From JAJPHI01 sp035541875 (GTDB lineage: Bacteria > Desulfobacterota > Binatia > Binatales > Binataceae), in NCBI GenBank assembly GCA_035541875.1, contig DATKML010000015.1, positions 1 through 64,000 of the forward strand: 64,000 nucleotides of DNA. The letters run 5' to 3'. Shown piece by piece: positions 25,274 through 33,258 of the stretch (its first letter is position 1; every line of letters begins with the position of its first letter). The notes below the pieces were generated by a model. It did not search any database. It was not told where the DNA came from and saw only the letters and a list, made by a program, of their open reading frames with translations. Made by a program: the position numbers and the translations under genes.

Positions 25274-25827
25274 TGGAAGCAAGCGAATACGCAGTAACTG
25301 CCCGACTGCTGGACGGGAGCGCGATCTTCATCCGTGCGATCCGACCCGATGATCGCGACCGGCTGCTAACGCATTTCAGCCATCTGAGCCCGGAGTCGAT
25401 ACGCTTTCGTTTCCACGGCTTTAAGCGATCACTCAGCGATACCGAAGCAGCCGCTCTCACGGCGATCGATTTTGTCGATCACGTCGCGCTGGTCGCTACC
25501 TTCGGCCCCGAGATCGAACAACCGCTCATCGGAGTTGGCCGCTATATCGTAAGCACAGACCAAAGCGGTCATCGCTACGCCGAAGTAGGGTTCGCGGTGC
25601 TCGATCAGCATCAAGGCAAAGGCATCGGAACGCTGTTACTTCAGCATCTCGCGATTATTGCGAGAGCTCAGGGAATCGACGAATTTCATGCCGACGTTCT
25701 CACTGCCAACTCACGGATGATCGAAGTCTTCGAAGCAAGCGGCTTCGTGGTCAAGGAGTCCGTGAATCACGGCGTCGACCATCTGGTGCTGGCTATCGGC
25801 GGACACGAGACCTCGCGGTCGAACTAA
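25273..25827 (+). CDS. GNAT-family N-acetyltransferase
   Basis: The 184-residue protein has the GNAT fold: IRAIRPDDRDRLLTHFSHL at the start, EVGFAVLDQHQGKGIGTLLLQHLAIIARAQGI (the acetyl-CoA loop Q-x-K-G-I-G) and ANSRMIEVFEASGFVV. Proteins of this shape fused to or beside Usp-like domains acetylate lysines in some bacteria, but the target here is unknown. Its first base is the last base of the ATPase stop (TGATGG), so translation is coupled. It overlaps the convergent LLM gene by four bases. Confidence 0.85.
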   Translation: MEASEYAVTARLLDGSAIFIRAIRPDDRDRLLTHFSHLSPESIRFRFHGFKRSLSDTEAAALTAIDFVDHVALVATFGPEIEQPLIGVGRYIVSTDQSGHRYAEVGFAVLDQHQGKGIGTLLLQHLAIIARAQGIDEFHADVLTANSRMIEVFEASGFVVKESVNHGVDHLVLAIGGHETSRSN

Positions 25828-26903
25828 CGTGATGCCGCACCATCTTCTCGACGGAAGTGCGGCAGCACATGGCTTTTCATCAGCTCGAAGCTCCGCAGTA
25901 TCTTGCGATGGTCGAGGCCGCTCAGCCGCGTCCAGCAGATTAGCTGCGTGAAGCCGTGTTGGAGGTGCATCTCCTCTATCTGCCGGATACAGCTCTCGGG
26001 ATTTCCACATACAACGGCGCGCGCGTCGATTAACTCTTCCCATCGAATCGTGTGAGCGAAGCGTTTGATCTTGTCGTACTCTTCGTAACCCGCGATCTGC
26101 TGCTCAGCCGCATGCGCAGCGATGTAGTTCTCCATCTGGCGGAAATACCAGAGCACGGAGCCGCCAAAATCCTGCCGCGCCTGCTCGGTGGTTTCCGCGC
26201 AATAGACCATGCAGACGGCACCAATTTCGCGTTGTGCCGGATCGTGCCCCTTAGATCGCAAAGCACGTCTGTAGGTCTCCAGGAACTCGGGCGTCAGTGC
26301 GCTATGAAAGCCCGGAACTAGCGTGCAGAGCAGGTTGTAGCCGCGAACGCCCGCCATCTCGAAGCTGGGTGCCGTGACTGCAGCCAACCAAATCGGTGGA
26401 TGTGGCCGCTGCAGTGGCTTCGGTCGTACCTCGTGTTCCTCAATATTGTAATGCTTGCCTCTAAACGCCACCGTATCTCGCGTCCATGCGGTCTGGATAA
26501 TCTGCAGCGCCTCGTCGAACATCTCATGGGATTTCGTCTGATCGATTCCAAACCCACGGAATTCGCCCGGTTGAAAGCCACGCCCGACACCTAAGTCCAA
26601 CCGCCCATCACTCATCAGATCGATCATTGCGCCGTCTTCGGCCACACGGACGGGATCACTGAAAGGGAGCACCACCACCCCCGTACCCAGCCGTGCCTTC
26701 TTGGTTGTGGTCGCCATCGCGGCCAGCGTGAGCATCGGGGAGGCGCAGAACCCGTATTCGGTGAAGTGATGTTCGGGTGCCCAGATGTAGTCGAAACCAG
26801 CCTCCTCCGCGGCGCCCAAGGTCTCTAGCTGCTCTTTGAAGACTTGATGTTCGGTTTTGCCGCCCGCCGGATGTTCGAAGAAATTAAGTACACCGAATTT
26901 CAT
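25824..26903 (-). CDS. LLM-class flavin-dependent oxidoreductase
   Basis: From the ATG at 26903 (MKFGVLNFFEH) the product has 359 residues of the luciferase-like fold: AEEAGFDYIWAPEHHFTEYG, LGTGVVVLPFSDPVRVAEDGAMIDLMSDGRLDLGVGRG and a C-terminal LICWTRLSGLD region. It is a TIM-barrel monooxygenase or reductase using FMN or F420. GGAGGG lies at good distance from the chosen start; the longer frame to 26996 would run through the promoter. It is transcribed from a sigma-54 promoter at 26975-26990 shared in layout with the porin operon. Confidence 0.9.
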   Translation of the reverse strand: MKFGVLNFFEHPAGGKTEHQVFKEQLETLGAAEEAGFDYIWAPEHHFTEYGFCASPMLTLAAMATTTKKARLGTGVVVLPFSDPVRVAEDGAMIDLMSDGRLDLGVGRGFQPGEFRGFGIDQTKSHEMFDEALQIIQTAWTRDTVAFRGKHYNIEEHEVRPKPLQRPHPPIWLAAVTAPSFEMAGVRGYNLLCTLVPGFHSALTPEFLETYRRALRSKGHDPAQREIGAVCMVYCAETTEQARQDFGGSVLWYFRQMENYIAAHAAEQQIAGYEEYDKIKRFAHTIRWEELIDARAVVCGNPESCIRQIEEMHLQHGFTQLICWTRLSGLDHRKILRSFELMKSHVLPHFRREDGAASR

Positions 26904-26974
26904 CGTTCGCCCTCCTCGCTTACAGCAGGTCTGGGCTTGCGGCTCTGCTGCTGACTTCCTACTAGATCCTATAC

Positions 26975-26990
26975 AGCAGCGACTGTGCCA
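26975..26990 (-). promoter_or_regulatory. Sigma-54 promoter of the LLM gene
   Basis: The minus strand reads TGGCACAGTCGCTGCT: an exact -24 box TGGCAC and CTGCT for TTGCW. The predicted transcription start is near 26964, 61 bases before the ATG. Confidence 0.7.
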
Positions 26991-27068
26991 AGCCATCCGG
27001 TTCGAAAAGGCCGCGGCGGGAACTTGATCTCATTTGGCTGACCGCCAAGTCACGATCCGCGGCGGGTC

Positions 27069-27085
27069 CGTCTCCAAAGGGAACA
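27069..27085. promoter_or_regulatory. Enhancer-like palindrome, copy 6
   Basis: CGTCTCC-AAA-GGGAACA; centre 27077, 25 bases from copy 7 and 113 from the leftward predicted transcription start. Confidence 0.55.
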
Positions 27086-27093
27086 ACTAAAGT

Positions 27094-27110
27094 TGTATCC
27101 ATTGGCACCA
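27094..27110. promoter_or_regulatory. Enhancer-like palindrome, copy 7
   Basis: TGTATCC-ATT-GGCACCA; centre 27102. The left half-site is identical to the perfect copies. Confidence 0.65.
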
Positions 27111-27191
27111 CTTTCGTCGTGAGGTCGAATCTAATGTAGCGAATACTTACCTATCGTTTCCTCGTGTACACCTTCGCAATCGAGCCTAACT

Positions 27192-27207
27192 GAGCACGCT
27201 TGTTGCT
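27192..27207 (+). promoter_or_regulatory. Sigma-54-like promoter of the porin-cytochrome operon
   Basis: GAGCACGCTTGTTGCT carries an ideal -12 box (TTGCT) and CACG, but the -24 GG is AG. The predicted transcription start is near 27218, 63 bases before the ATG at 27281. The change at the first G makes this the least certain of the set. Confidence 0.45.
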
Positions 27208-27280
27208 CTTTTTTGAGATTGGTTCTCGAAATCGTAGGGCTCAGGGAGGGCAATATGGTCTCGGATGGAGGGGTAAGCAT

Positions 27281-28792
27281 ATGCGGTGGGGATTAGTAGC
27301 TGGCGCCAGTGCAGCGTTAGTCTGTTCGGCGCTCCACACGCCCTTTTCGGTGTTTGCTGCCAGCGCTACTTCGACCGTGAGTAAGGCCTCGTCAAGGGCG
27401 AGCCGCGATGATCAAATCCTCGAGATTAAGCAGGAATTACACGCACTCGAGCATCGCGTGGAGGAACTCGAAGGCGAGAATGCCGATCTGCGGAAAACCA
27501 ACGCAGAGCTTAAGAGCGATAATCAAAAAGCGCAGGCTTCGACGACTCAGCAAATTCAAGCCTTGCAAACTCAGGTCGCGTCGGCGCCATCACCTGCGAA
27601 CTTCTCTGATGCGGTCAATCGTTACCTGGGGCGTTATCGATTCACGCTCGTAGGTGGGGCGGCCGGCAGCTTCACCTATGACAAACAGACGAGCGACAAC
27701 TCGTTCGCACTCGATATAGAGCCGATCATTCTCTGGCAACTGAGCGATCGGATGTTATTCGAGGCAACCGTCGAAGCGAACCTACCATCGGGCTCTGATG
27801 CCGAATTCCAGTTGCCGGTAGCGACGCTGCAGTATTTTCTCAATGACTATATGACCCTGAATATGGGTATCTTCGATCAGCCATTCGGCGACTGGTACGA
27901 AGATCAGAGCCCCTTCTGGGTCAATCGCTTTATCACGGCGCCTCTGCCTTACGGCGTTAATGGTATCATCCCTGGTACCGACGTCGGCGTACAAATGCGC
28001 GGCGCCTACCAATGGGGCCAGACCGGTCAATACACTGACTACACCCTATGGGTCTCGAACGGGCCGGGCTTCACCAACTCCACTTGTACTGACAATGTAT
28101 ATCCGAGCGTGACGCCATCTTGCCCGATGCCGTCAGCGGCGCTGGTGGGCGACACCCTGAACTCGCCCAACAATATCAAACTAAATACACATACCCCGGC
28201 CTTCGGCGGACGGGTGCGTGTCTATCCTTTCCCTATCGACTCGCGACTCGGCCGGCTCGAACTTGGCGCCTCTAGCTACGACGGTAAGTGGCTCGATGGC
28301 TACTGGTTCAAGTCGTGGGGCGTCGATTTCAACTACTTCAAAGGAGGTCTGCAGACTCGCGGCGAATGGATCTCAACCTATCGGGAGATGCCGAGCCCGC
28401 AGGGCAACGACAATCGCCAAGGTTGGTACGTGCAGGCAGGCTATTTCCTGACGGGCTTACGAATCCCCGGAATCCCCACCGATATCAGCGCAGTGCTCGC
28501 CAAGTTGGAACCGTTGGTCAGGTACTCGGGAGTCAACTCGCGCGCCACAGTTCAAAGCGAGATTGTCACTTCGCCTGAGATTGGTTTCACCGGGTCGCCC
28601 TCGATCTTCATGCCTCACGCAAGAGAAGTTGCGCTCGGCCTGGATTACTGGGTTGCTCCATCGATTGTCTGGCAGAACGAGTTCGATTTCGAACTACCCG
28701 GCCAGGGAGGCTATTACAGCGACACCGGCCAACCGATTAACGCCACTGCTAACGATCGGGCTTTCGTCAGCCAATTCGCGCTCGGCTTCTAA
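27281..28792 (+). CDS. Outer-membrane beta-barrel porin with N-terminal coiled coil
   Basis: The 503-residue product has a signal peptide (LVAGASAALVCSALHTPFSVFA), a coiled coil (ILEIKQELHALEHRVEELEG, then ENADLRKTNAELKSDNQKAQ, residues about 45-100) and a long barrel of alternating strands ending in F-A-L-G-F, the C-terminal aromatic signature of outer-membrane barrels. The layout resembles phosphate-selective (OprP/OprO) porins. GGAGGGG precedes the ATG at 27281; an upstream TTG frame is unlikely. Two small cytochromes c follow at once, so it may serve redox proteins or solute entry in the induced state. Confidence 0.8.
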   Translation: MRWGLVAGASAALVCSALHTPFSVFAASATSTVSKASSRASRDDQILEIKQELHALEHRVEELEGENADLRKTNAELKSDNQKAQASTTQQIQALQTQVASAPSPANFSDAVNRYLGRYRFTLVGGAAGSFTYDKQTSDNSFALDIEPIILWQLSDRMLFEATVEANLPSGSDAEFQLPVATLQYFLNDYMTLNMGIFDQPFGDWYEDQSPFWVNRFITAPLPYGVNGIIPGTDVGVQMRGAYQWGQTGQYTDYTLWVSNGPGFTNSTCTDNVYPSVTPSCPMPSAALVGDTLNSPNNIKLNTHTPAFGGRVRVYPFPIDSRLGRLELGASSYDGKWLDGYWFKSWGVDFNYFKGGLQTRGEWISTYREMPSPQGNDNRQGWYVQAGYFLTGLRIPGIPTDISAVLAKLEPLVRYSGVNSRATVQSEIVTSPEIGFTGSPSIFMPHAREVALGLDYWVAPSIVWQNEFDFELPGQGGYYSDTGQPINATANDRAFVSQFALGF

Positions 28793-28806
28793 GGGGGATA
28801 CTCGAC

Positions 28807-29115
28807 ATGAAACCGAAAGCGATAAGAACAATGGCATCGATTGGTCTTGCGATCGTGGTTGCGACTGGAGTGGCTGCGACAGTAGCCCGCGCCGAGGGGT
28901 TCGACCCTCCACAGAATGCCGACGAACGGAGAACTCTCTTCCGCCGCGGCGCACAGCTGTGGCCGGTCTACTGTAATACCTGCCACAACGCGCGGCCGAG
29001 TTCAGAATTCTCTCCGGCCGAATGGAACATGATCATGATGCACATGCGCACGCAGGCAAATCTGCCGGCCCAGGATGCGCGCGCGGTGCTCGAATACCTA
29101 AAGGAATCCAAATAA
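28807..29115 (+). CDS. Small periplasmic c-type cytochrome-like protein (CNTCH)
   Basis: The 102-residue product has a signal peptide (GLAIVVATGVAATVARA) and one haem-binding site CNTCH (about residues 58-62), followed by SSEFSPAEWNMIMMHMRTQAN, whose methionines offer an axial ligand. The last part is a helix, ARAVLEYLKES. It lies 14 bases after the porin stop, in the same operon. It is probably a small electron carrier or haem sensor. Confidence 0.8.
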   Translation: MKPKAIRTMASIGLAIVVATGVAATVARAEGFDPPQNADERRTLFRRGAQLWPVYCNTCHNARPSSEFSPAEWNMIMMHMRTQANLPAQDARAVLEYLKESK

Positions 29116-29153
29116 GCGGCTCCATCGGGAGAGGCAGGAAAGGGCTAGAAATC

Positions 29154-29516
29154 ATGAGAAGAACTTTGGGCGTGGCGGCACTGGGTTTCGCGTTAACGAG
29201 TAGCGGATTCTTCGGAATGATGCCCTCACGGGCGTGGGCCCAGGCCGATCTGACCTACAAGATCTATTGTTCACGATGTCACGGCGACAACGGCCATGGC
29301 GACGGTGCGGACGGAGCAACCTTGAAAACGCATCCGCAAGATTTCACCGATTGCACAGCGATGGCGAAAATCACCGACGATACGATGTTCAAGGCGATCA
29401 AGGAGGGAGGGGAAGGCGTCCACTTATCCGGCGATATGCCGGCATGGGGTGGCGGACTCAGCGACGACGAGATTCACGCCGTCATGAAATACATCCGCGG
29501 CTTCTGTCAGAAGTAG
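29154..29516 (+). CDS. Periplasmic cytochrome c (CSRCH)
   Basis: From the ATG at 29154 (MRRTLGVAALG) the product has 120 residues, with a signal peptide ending near A-W-A-Q and a class I cytochrome c domain: CSRCHGDNGHGDG, then GVHLSGDMPAWGGGLSDDEI with axial Met in DMPAWG, and the terminal helix VMKYIRGFC. A distal cysteine is present near the C-terminus. It is the third gene of the porin operon. Confidence 0.9.
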   Translation: MRRTLGVAALGFALTSSGFFGMMPSRAWAQADLTYKIYCSRCHGDNGHGDGADGATLKTHPQDFTDCTAMAKITDDTMFKAIKEGGEGVHLSGDMPAWGGGLSDDEIHAVMKYIRGFCQK

Positions 29517-29646
29517 GCATCTGGGTAGCAAGCTTCTTAATGGAACAGTAGTTGCTTAGAATCCCTGTCGAGAGCTCGACATAGGTCGGGTTCGAGTATC
29601 CGGTCTTCTGAGACTGGAAAAGGTATCGGAAGGAGAGACAGAAATA

Positions 29647-30780
29647 ATGCGAGTCGGAGCCACTATCTTCAATCAGAACTACAAGGACTGGGATCGCTAC
29701 GAGGCGGAAGAACAAGGCAAAGCGGTACCTCGTCGAGCTGTCCGTTCCGATCGCGAGATTTTCAACGAGGAAATCAATATCGCGCGTATCGCCGATGAGA
29801 GCGGCTTCGATTCGGTCTGGACGATCGAACATCACTTCACGCCCTACACGATGGTCACCAACCCGTTGCAGTATCTGACCTATATCGCGGGTATCACCAA
29901 ACGGGTCGACCTCGGCACGATGGTCACGGTGCTGCCCTGGCATAACCCGGTGCGCGTCGCCGAGGACGTTAACATGCTCGATGCGTTTCTCGGCGAGGGT
30001 CGTGAGATTATCTGCGGCGTCGGCCGTGGTCTCGGACGTCGCGAATACGTCGGGATGAGTGTCAATCAGAACGAGGCGCGCGGCCGCTTCGATGAATCCC
30101 TGCAGATCGTCAAGCAGCTACTGGCGACTGGCGAATGCAACTTCGACGGTGAGTACTACCATATCCACGGATTGCATCTGCGGCCCCAGCCGGAGCGCGA
30201 CCTCAGTCCGAATCTTTGGTGCGCGGGCGGTACCGACGAGACCGTGCAGATTATCGCAAAGCACGGCGTCCGTCCGCTGACGATCCCTACCACCAGCCTC
30301 GATTTGGCGCTCTCCAACATGCGTCATTACGCCGAATTGCGCCGTGCCGCTGGCCACGAACCCGGCCACACTAAACTCGCTCTCTGGACCTACGTCGCCG
30401 ATACGCAGAGCGCTGCGGAGTCCGGTGCCCATCAGTATATGTGCGAATACACCGATTCGGCACTGCGCCACTACGAACTGCTCGGGACGCATCTCGGAGA
30501 CACGAAGGGCTATCAGAGCTACGGCCAGATGCAGAGGGCCTTGCGCGAGGATGCAACGCCCTTCCGCGAAGGCTTCTTCCGGACGCATCCATGGGGTACG
30601 CCTGATCAGACGATCAAACGTGCTACGGAATTGGCCAATGAGTTCGGCGTCGACGAGATCATGTTCATCTTCAAGTACGGCTCGATGCCGATGTCGGTGG
30701 CGGAGAAGAGCATGCGGCTGTTCGCCAAAGAGGTGATGCCGGCGCTCCAGGAGCTTAACGCGATGCCAATCGCGGCCTGA
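29647..30780 (+). CDS. LLM-class flavin-dependent oxidoreductase
   Basis: The 377-residue protein has the luciferase-like fold: IADESGFDSVWTIEHHFTPY, LGTMVTVLPWHNPVRVAEDV, GREIICGVGRGLGRREYVG and a C-terminal EFGVDEIMFIFKYGSMP. It is a distant relative of the enzyme at 25824-26903 and shares the W-x-x-E-H-H-F-T motif. It lies 130 bases after the cytochrome gene on the same strand and ends in a clear terminator, so it may be the last gene of the porin operon. Substrate unknown. Confidence 0.9.
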   Translation: MRVGATIFNQNYKDWDRYEAEEQGKAVPRRAVRSDREIFNEEINIARIADESGFDSVWTIEHHFTPYTMVTNPLQYLTYIAGITKRVDLGTMVTVLPWHNPVRVAEDVNMLDAFLGEGREIICGVGRGLGRREYVGMSVNQNEARGRFDESLQIVKQLLATGECNFDGEYYHIHGLHLRPQPERDLSPNLWCAGGTDETVQIIAKHGVRPLTIPTTSLDLALSNMRHYAELRRAAGHEPGHTKLALWTYVADTQSAAESGAHQYMCEYTDSALRHYELLGTHLGDTKGYQSYGQMQRALREDATPFREGFFRTHPWGTPDQTIKRATELANEFGVDEIMFIFKYGSMPMSVAEKSMRLFAKEVMPALQELNAMPIAA

Positions 30781-30809
30781 GATTGCAGGTCTGGATTGAT
30801 TCGGCGGCA

Positions 30810-30848
30810 GGCTCTGTGCGTTCGATTCGCGCAGAGCCTTTTCATTTT
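30810..30848 (+). terminator. Intrinsic terminator after the LLM gene
   Basis: An 11-bp stem (GGCTCTGTGCG with CGCGCAGAGCC, one G-T pair) and a TTCGATT loop are followed by TTTTCATTTT. Confidence 0.85.
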
Positions 30849-30860
30849 CTTTAGCCGCAA

Positions 30861-30902
30861 AGCAGAACGGCGGTGAGTAAGACAACTCCCCGCCGCTCTG
30901 CT
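30861..30902 (-). terminator. Hairpin after the monooxygenase gene
   Basis: AGCAGA-A-CGGCGG pairs with CCGCCG-C-TCTGCT with one internal mismatch. It lies 21 bases past the stop of the minus-strand monooxygenase and could stop its transcript. Confidence 0.5.
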
Positions 30903-30922
30903 TCAGTTATCCTTGGTGCCGA

Positions 30923-32392
30923 CTAACCAGCGAGTTCATAGGCATCGAGCTTGGGCGCCTCCATCTCCTGATTAAAGCGTTGACTCGACCACGGCCAGCT
31001 CGCCGGAACTCCATGCTTATCGAGATACCAGCTGCGGCATCCGGTCGCCCAGATCGATTTCTTCGCTGCCTCGGTACGTGCCCGCTCAAACTCCGCTGCG
31101 GCCGAGCGGCTTGGGCTAATCTCACGGCATTCACCGTTACGAATCCGATCAAGCAGTTGCAGGATGTAATGAAGCTGTTGCTCGGCGATTCGGATCAGCG
31201 AAAAGTTACCAACTGGTCCGTTGGGGCCATTCAGCATGAAGAAATTCGGGAAGTCGGGGATACCGATCGAGAGATAGGCCACCGGATGGTCTTCCCAAAC
31301 CTTGTCGAGATCAGCACCATTACGACCGCGTACGACCGTCGGACGGATGAAGCGATCCGCCCGGAAGCCGGTCGCAAGCACGAGCACATCGAGTTCGTGC
31401 AGGACACCATCCGTGGTGCGAACCCCTGCCCGTTCAACCTTATCGATGGCCGCTGTCACAAGTTCGGCACTGGGATGCTGAATCGCCTCGTAGAAATCGG
31501 GGGAGAAGATCAGTCGCTTGCAGGCGGCTCGATAATTCGGGCGGAGCTTGTCGCGCAGCACCGGATCGACGACGGTTTCGTTGAGATTAGCGAGGCAAGC
31601 CGCTTCGATCTGATGCATCTCGGGCGAGTCAGCATTGATGACCGCCGAACTGAAAATATCGAAGAAGGAATTGAGTTCGTTACGAATCGCATCGACCTTG
31701 GACGGATCACGCGCGAATTCAGCTCTTTGCGCGGCAGTATAGGCCGGGTTCTCGCCTTTGTAGACCCACTGCGGAGTGCGCTGGAAGAGCTTAAACTTCG
31801 CCACCCGGCTAACCAGCGCAGAGGTGATTTGAATTGCGGTTGAACCGGTTCCGATCACACCAACGCGCCGACCGTCCAGCTGAGCCGTATGGTCCCAACG
31901 CGCGCTATGGAAGCAGGCGCCGCCGAAGTCCTTGAGGCCCGGCAGATCGGGGATATTCGGATGATGGAGCACGCCGGTTGCCGCAATAACCACGTCGGCC
32001 TGATCGGTGCGGCCACTCTTCATTTTGAGCTGCCACCGACCATCGATGAACTCGCAGGAGGTAATCTCCTCGTTGAAGCGAATCGACGGCATAACGCCAT
32101 ACTTGTCCGCGACTCGCTCGAAGTAGCTCTGGATTTCGGTGCCCGACGCATACACGCGCGTCCAGGTAGGATTCGGCTCGAAGGAATAGGTGTAGAGATG
32201 CGCGGGAACGTCGCAGGAGAGTCCGGGGTAGGTATTCTCGCGCCACGTACCGCCAATCTTCGAGGCCTTCTCGTAGATGACGTAATCGGAGTAGCCGGCT
32301 TCACGTAGCTTGATCGCCGAGAGAATCCCCGCCATCCCAGCACCAATAATGACGACTCGGGGATCCCATTTTACCTTACCGTTGCCTGCCAT
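30923..32392 (-). CDS. Baeyer-Villiger-type flavoprotein monooxygenase
   Basis: The 489-residue protein has a first FAD-binding motif (VVIIGAGMAGILSAIKLRE), the Baeyer-Villiger fingerprint FGGACFHSARWD (F-x-G-x3-H-x3-W-D) and a second dinucleotide motif VGVIGTGSTAIQ for NADPH. Such enzymes insert oxygen beside ketones. GAGGAG precedes the ATG. Its sigma-54-like promoter and a palindrome lie upstream at 32464-32547. An oxygen-using enzyme under a proposed low-oxygen regulon is unexpected and may mean the regulon answers another stress. Confidence 0.9.
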   Translation of the reverse strand: MAGNGKVKWDPRVVIIGAGMAGILSAIKLREAGYSDYVIYEKASKIGGTWRENTYPGLSCDVPAHLYTYSFEPNPTWTRVYASGTEIQSYFERVADKYGVMPSIRFNEEITSCEFIDGRWQLKMKSGRTDQADVVIAATGVLHHPNIPDLPGLKDFGGACFHSARWDHTAQLDGRRVGVIGTGSTAIQITSALVSRVAKFKLFQRTPQWVYKGENPAYTAAQRAEFARDPSKVDAIRNELNSFFDIFSSAVINADSPEMHQIEAACLANLNETVVDPVLRDKLRPNYRAACKRLIFSPDFYEAIQHPSAELVTAAIDKVERAGVRTTDGVLHELDVLVLATGFRADRFIRPTVVRGRNGADLDKVWEDHPVAYLSIGIPDFPNFFMLNGPNGPVGNFSLIRIAEQQLHYILQLLDRIRNGECREISPSRSAAAEFERARTEAAKKSIWATGCRSWYLDKHGVPASWPWSSQRFNQEMEAPKLDAYELAG

Positions 32393-32463
32393 TCGCTAAA
32401 CTCCTCACTTTCTCATGGACAAAGTATCAGGCTCTAAGCTCTGATCTGATCCGATTTCGGTTA

Positions 32464-32479
32464 CGCACGGCGCATGCCA
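32464..32479 (-). promoter_or_regulatory. Sigma-54-like promoter of the monooxygenase gene
   Basis: The minus strand reads TGGCATGCGCCGTGCG: the -24 box has one change and the -12 box keeps T-G-C. The predicted transcription start is near 32453, and the palindrome centre (32539) is 86 bases upstream, the same distance as at 21881. Confidence 0.55.
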
Positions 32480-32530
32480 TCAGCTGGGTTAGCCCGATGC
32501 GCAGTTTCTTCGATCTCATCATCTCGCAAT

Positions 32531-32547
32531 TGGTTCCAAAGGAAACA
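32531..32547. promoter_or_regulatory. Enhancer-like palindrome, copy 8
   Basis: TGGTTCC-AAA-GGAAACA; near-perfect inverted repeat centred at 32539, 86 bases from the predicted start of the monooxygenase transcript. Confidence 0.65.
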
Positions 32548-32620
32548 ACCCGGTTGGAGCATAAGGAAACAGAATCGTCGCCGAGCCAAGACGACAGCAG
32601 TCAATCAGATTCTGGCGTTC

Positions 32621-33253
32621 TTATTCGTCTTCCTCGTCGTGCCGTGCTGGCTTGGCCTTCGGTGTGGGCATCGCCGATGGAGTTGGGCTGGCAGTAGGAG
32701 TCGGCGTCGCTTTGTCAGCACCCAGATCATGAATTATCTGCGCGGCGTGCTTGGATGGATCAACCTGCGGATAGACTTTCAGAATATGTCCATCCTCACC
32801 GATCACGTACGTGATGCGCCGATTGAGCCCAAGAATCGGAATCCCGTTATCGGCGCCATAGGCCTTGGCGATTTTTTTGTCGGGATCGAGCAGGAGGGGA
32901 AAACTGAGGGAGAATTTCTTGGCGAACGCCTGATGAGCTTGGGCATTATCGATACTGCATCCGAGGACCACGATTCCCCATGATTGCAACTGACTGTAGC
33001 CGTCGCGGAAGGCGCAGGCTTCCTTGTTACATCCGGGAGTATTGTCCTTCGGATAGAAGTACAGAACGACCTTGCGTCCGCGGTAATCGATCAGCTTGAT
33101 TGGGACGGTCTGGTCACCGACGACCGCGGTCGTGGAGAAGTCCGGGGCCAGGTCGCCAACCTTCAGCATCTCGCCGCGCGCCAGCCACGGGAACAGCGTT
33201 GAAAGTAACCCGCTCATCACAATTACCAGTGACAGCCGCGCGACGATCCGCAC
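32621..33253 (-). CDS. Exported peroxiredoxin (Bcp/PrxQ-like)
   Basis: The 210-residue protein has a signal peptide (LSLVIVMSGLLSTLFPWLARG), then a peroxiredoxin domain with LAPDFS, the peroxidatic centre PKDNTPGCNKEACAF (C-x4-C, as in PrxQ two-cysteine enzymes) and GILGLNRRITYVIGEDG-like strands. A Pro-Thr-rich tail of about 35 residues ends in DEEDE. It reduces peroxides in the periplasm, with an unknown reductant. It lies five bases after ilvE on the same strand, so it is probably the second gene of that operon. Confidence 0.9.
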   Translation of the reverse strand: MRIVARLSLVIVMSGLLSTLFPWLARGEMLKVGDLAPDFSTTAVVGDQTVPIKLIDYRGRKVVLYFYPKDNTPGCNKEACAFRDGYSQLQSWGIVVLGCSIDNAQAHQAFAKKFSLSFPLLLDPDKKIAKAYGADNGIPILGLNRRITYVIGEDGHILKVYPQVDPSKHAAQIIHDLGADKATPTPTASPTPSAMPTPKAKPARHDEEDE

Positions 33254-33258
33254 AACCC

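Larger units (their letters stand above)
26904..27280. other. Divergent intergenic regulatory region (377 bases)
   Basis: The gap between the LLM and porin genes holds no credible gene. It contains two sigma-54-like promoters facing outward and two copies of the enhancer-like palindrome between them, listed separately. The nearer palindrome is 113 bases from the leftward and 116 from the rightward predicted start. Confidence 0.6.
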
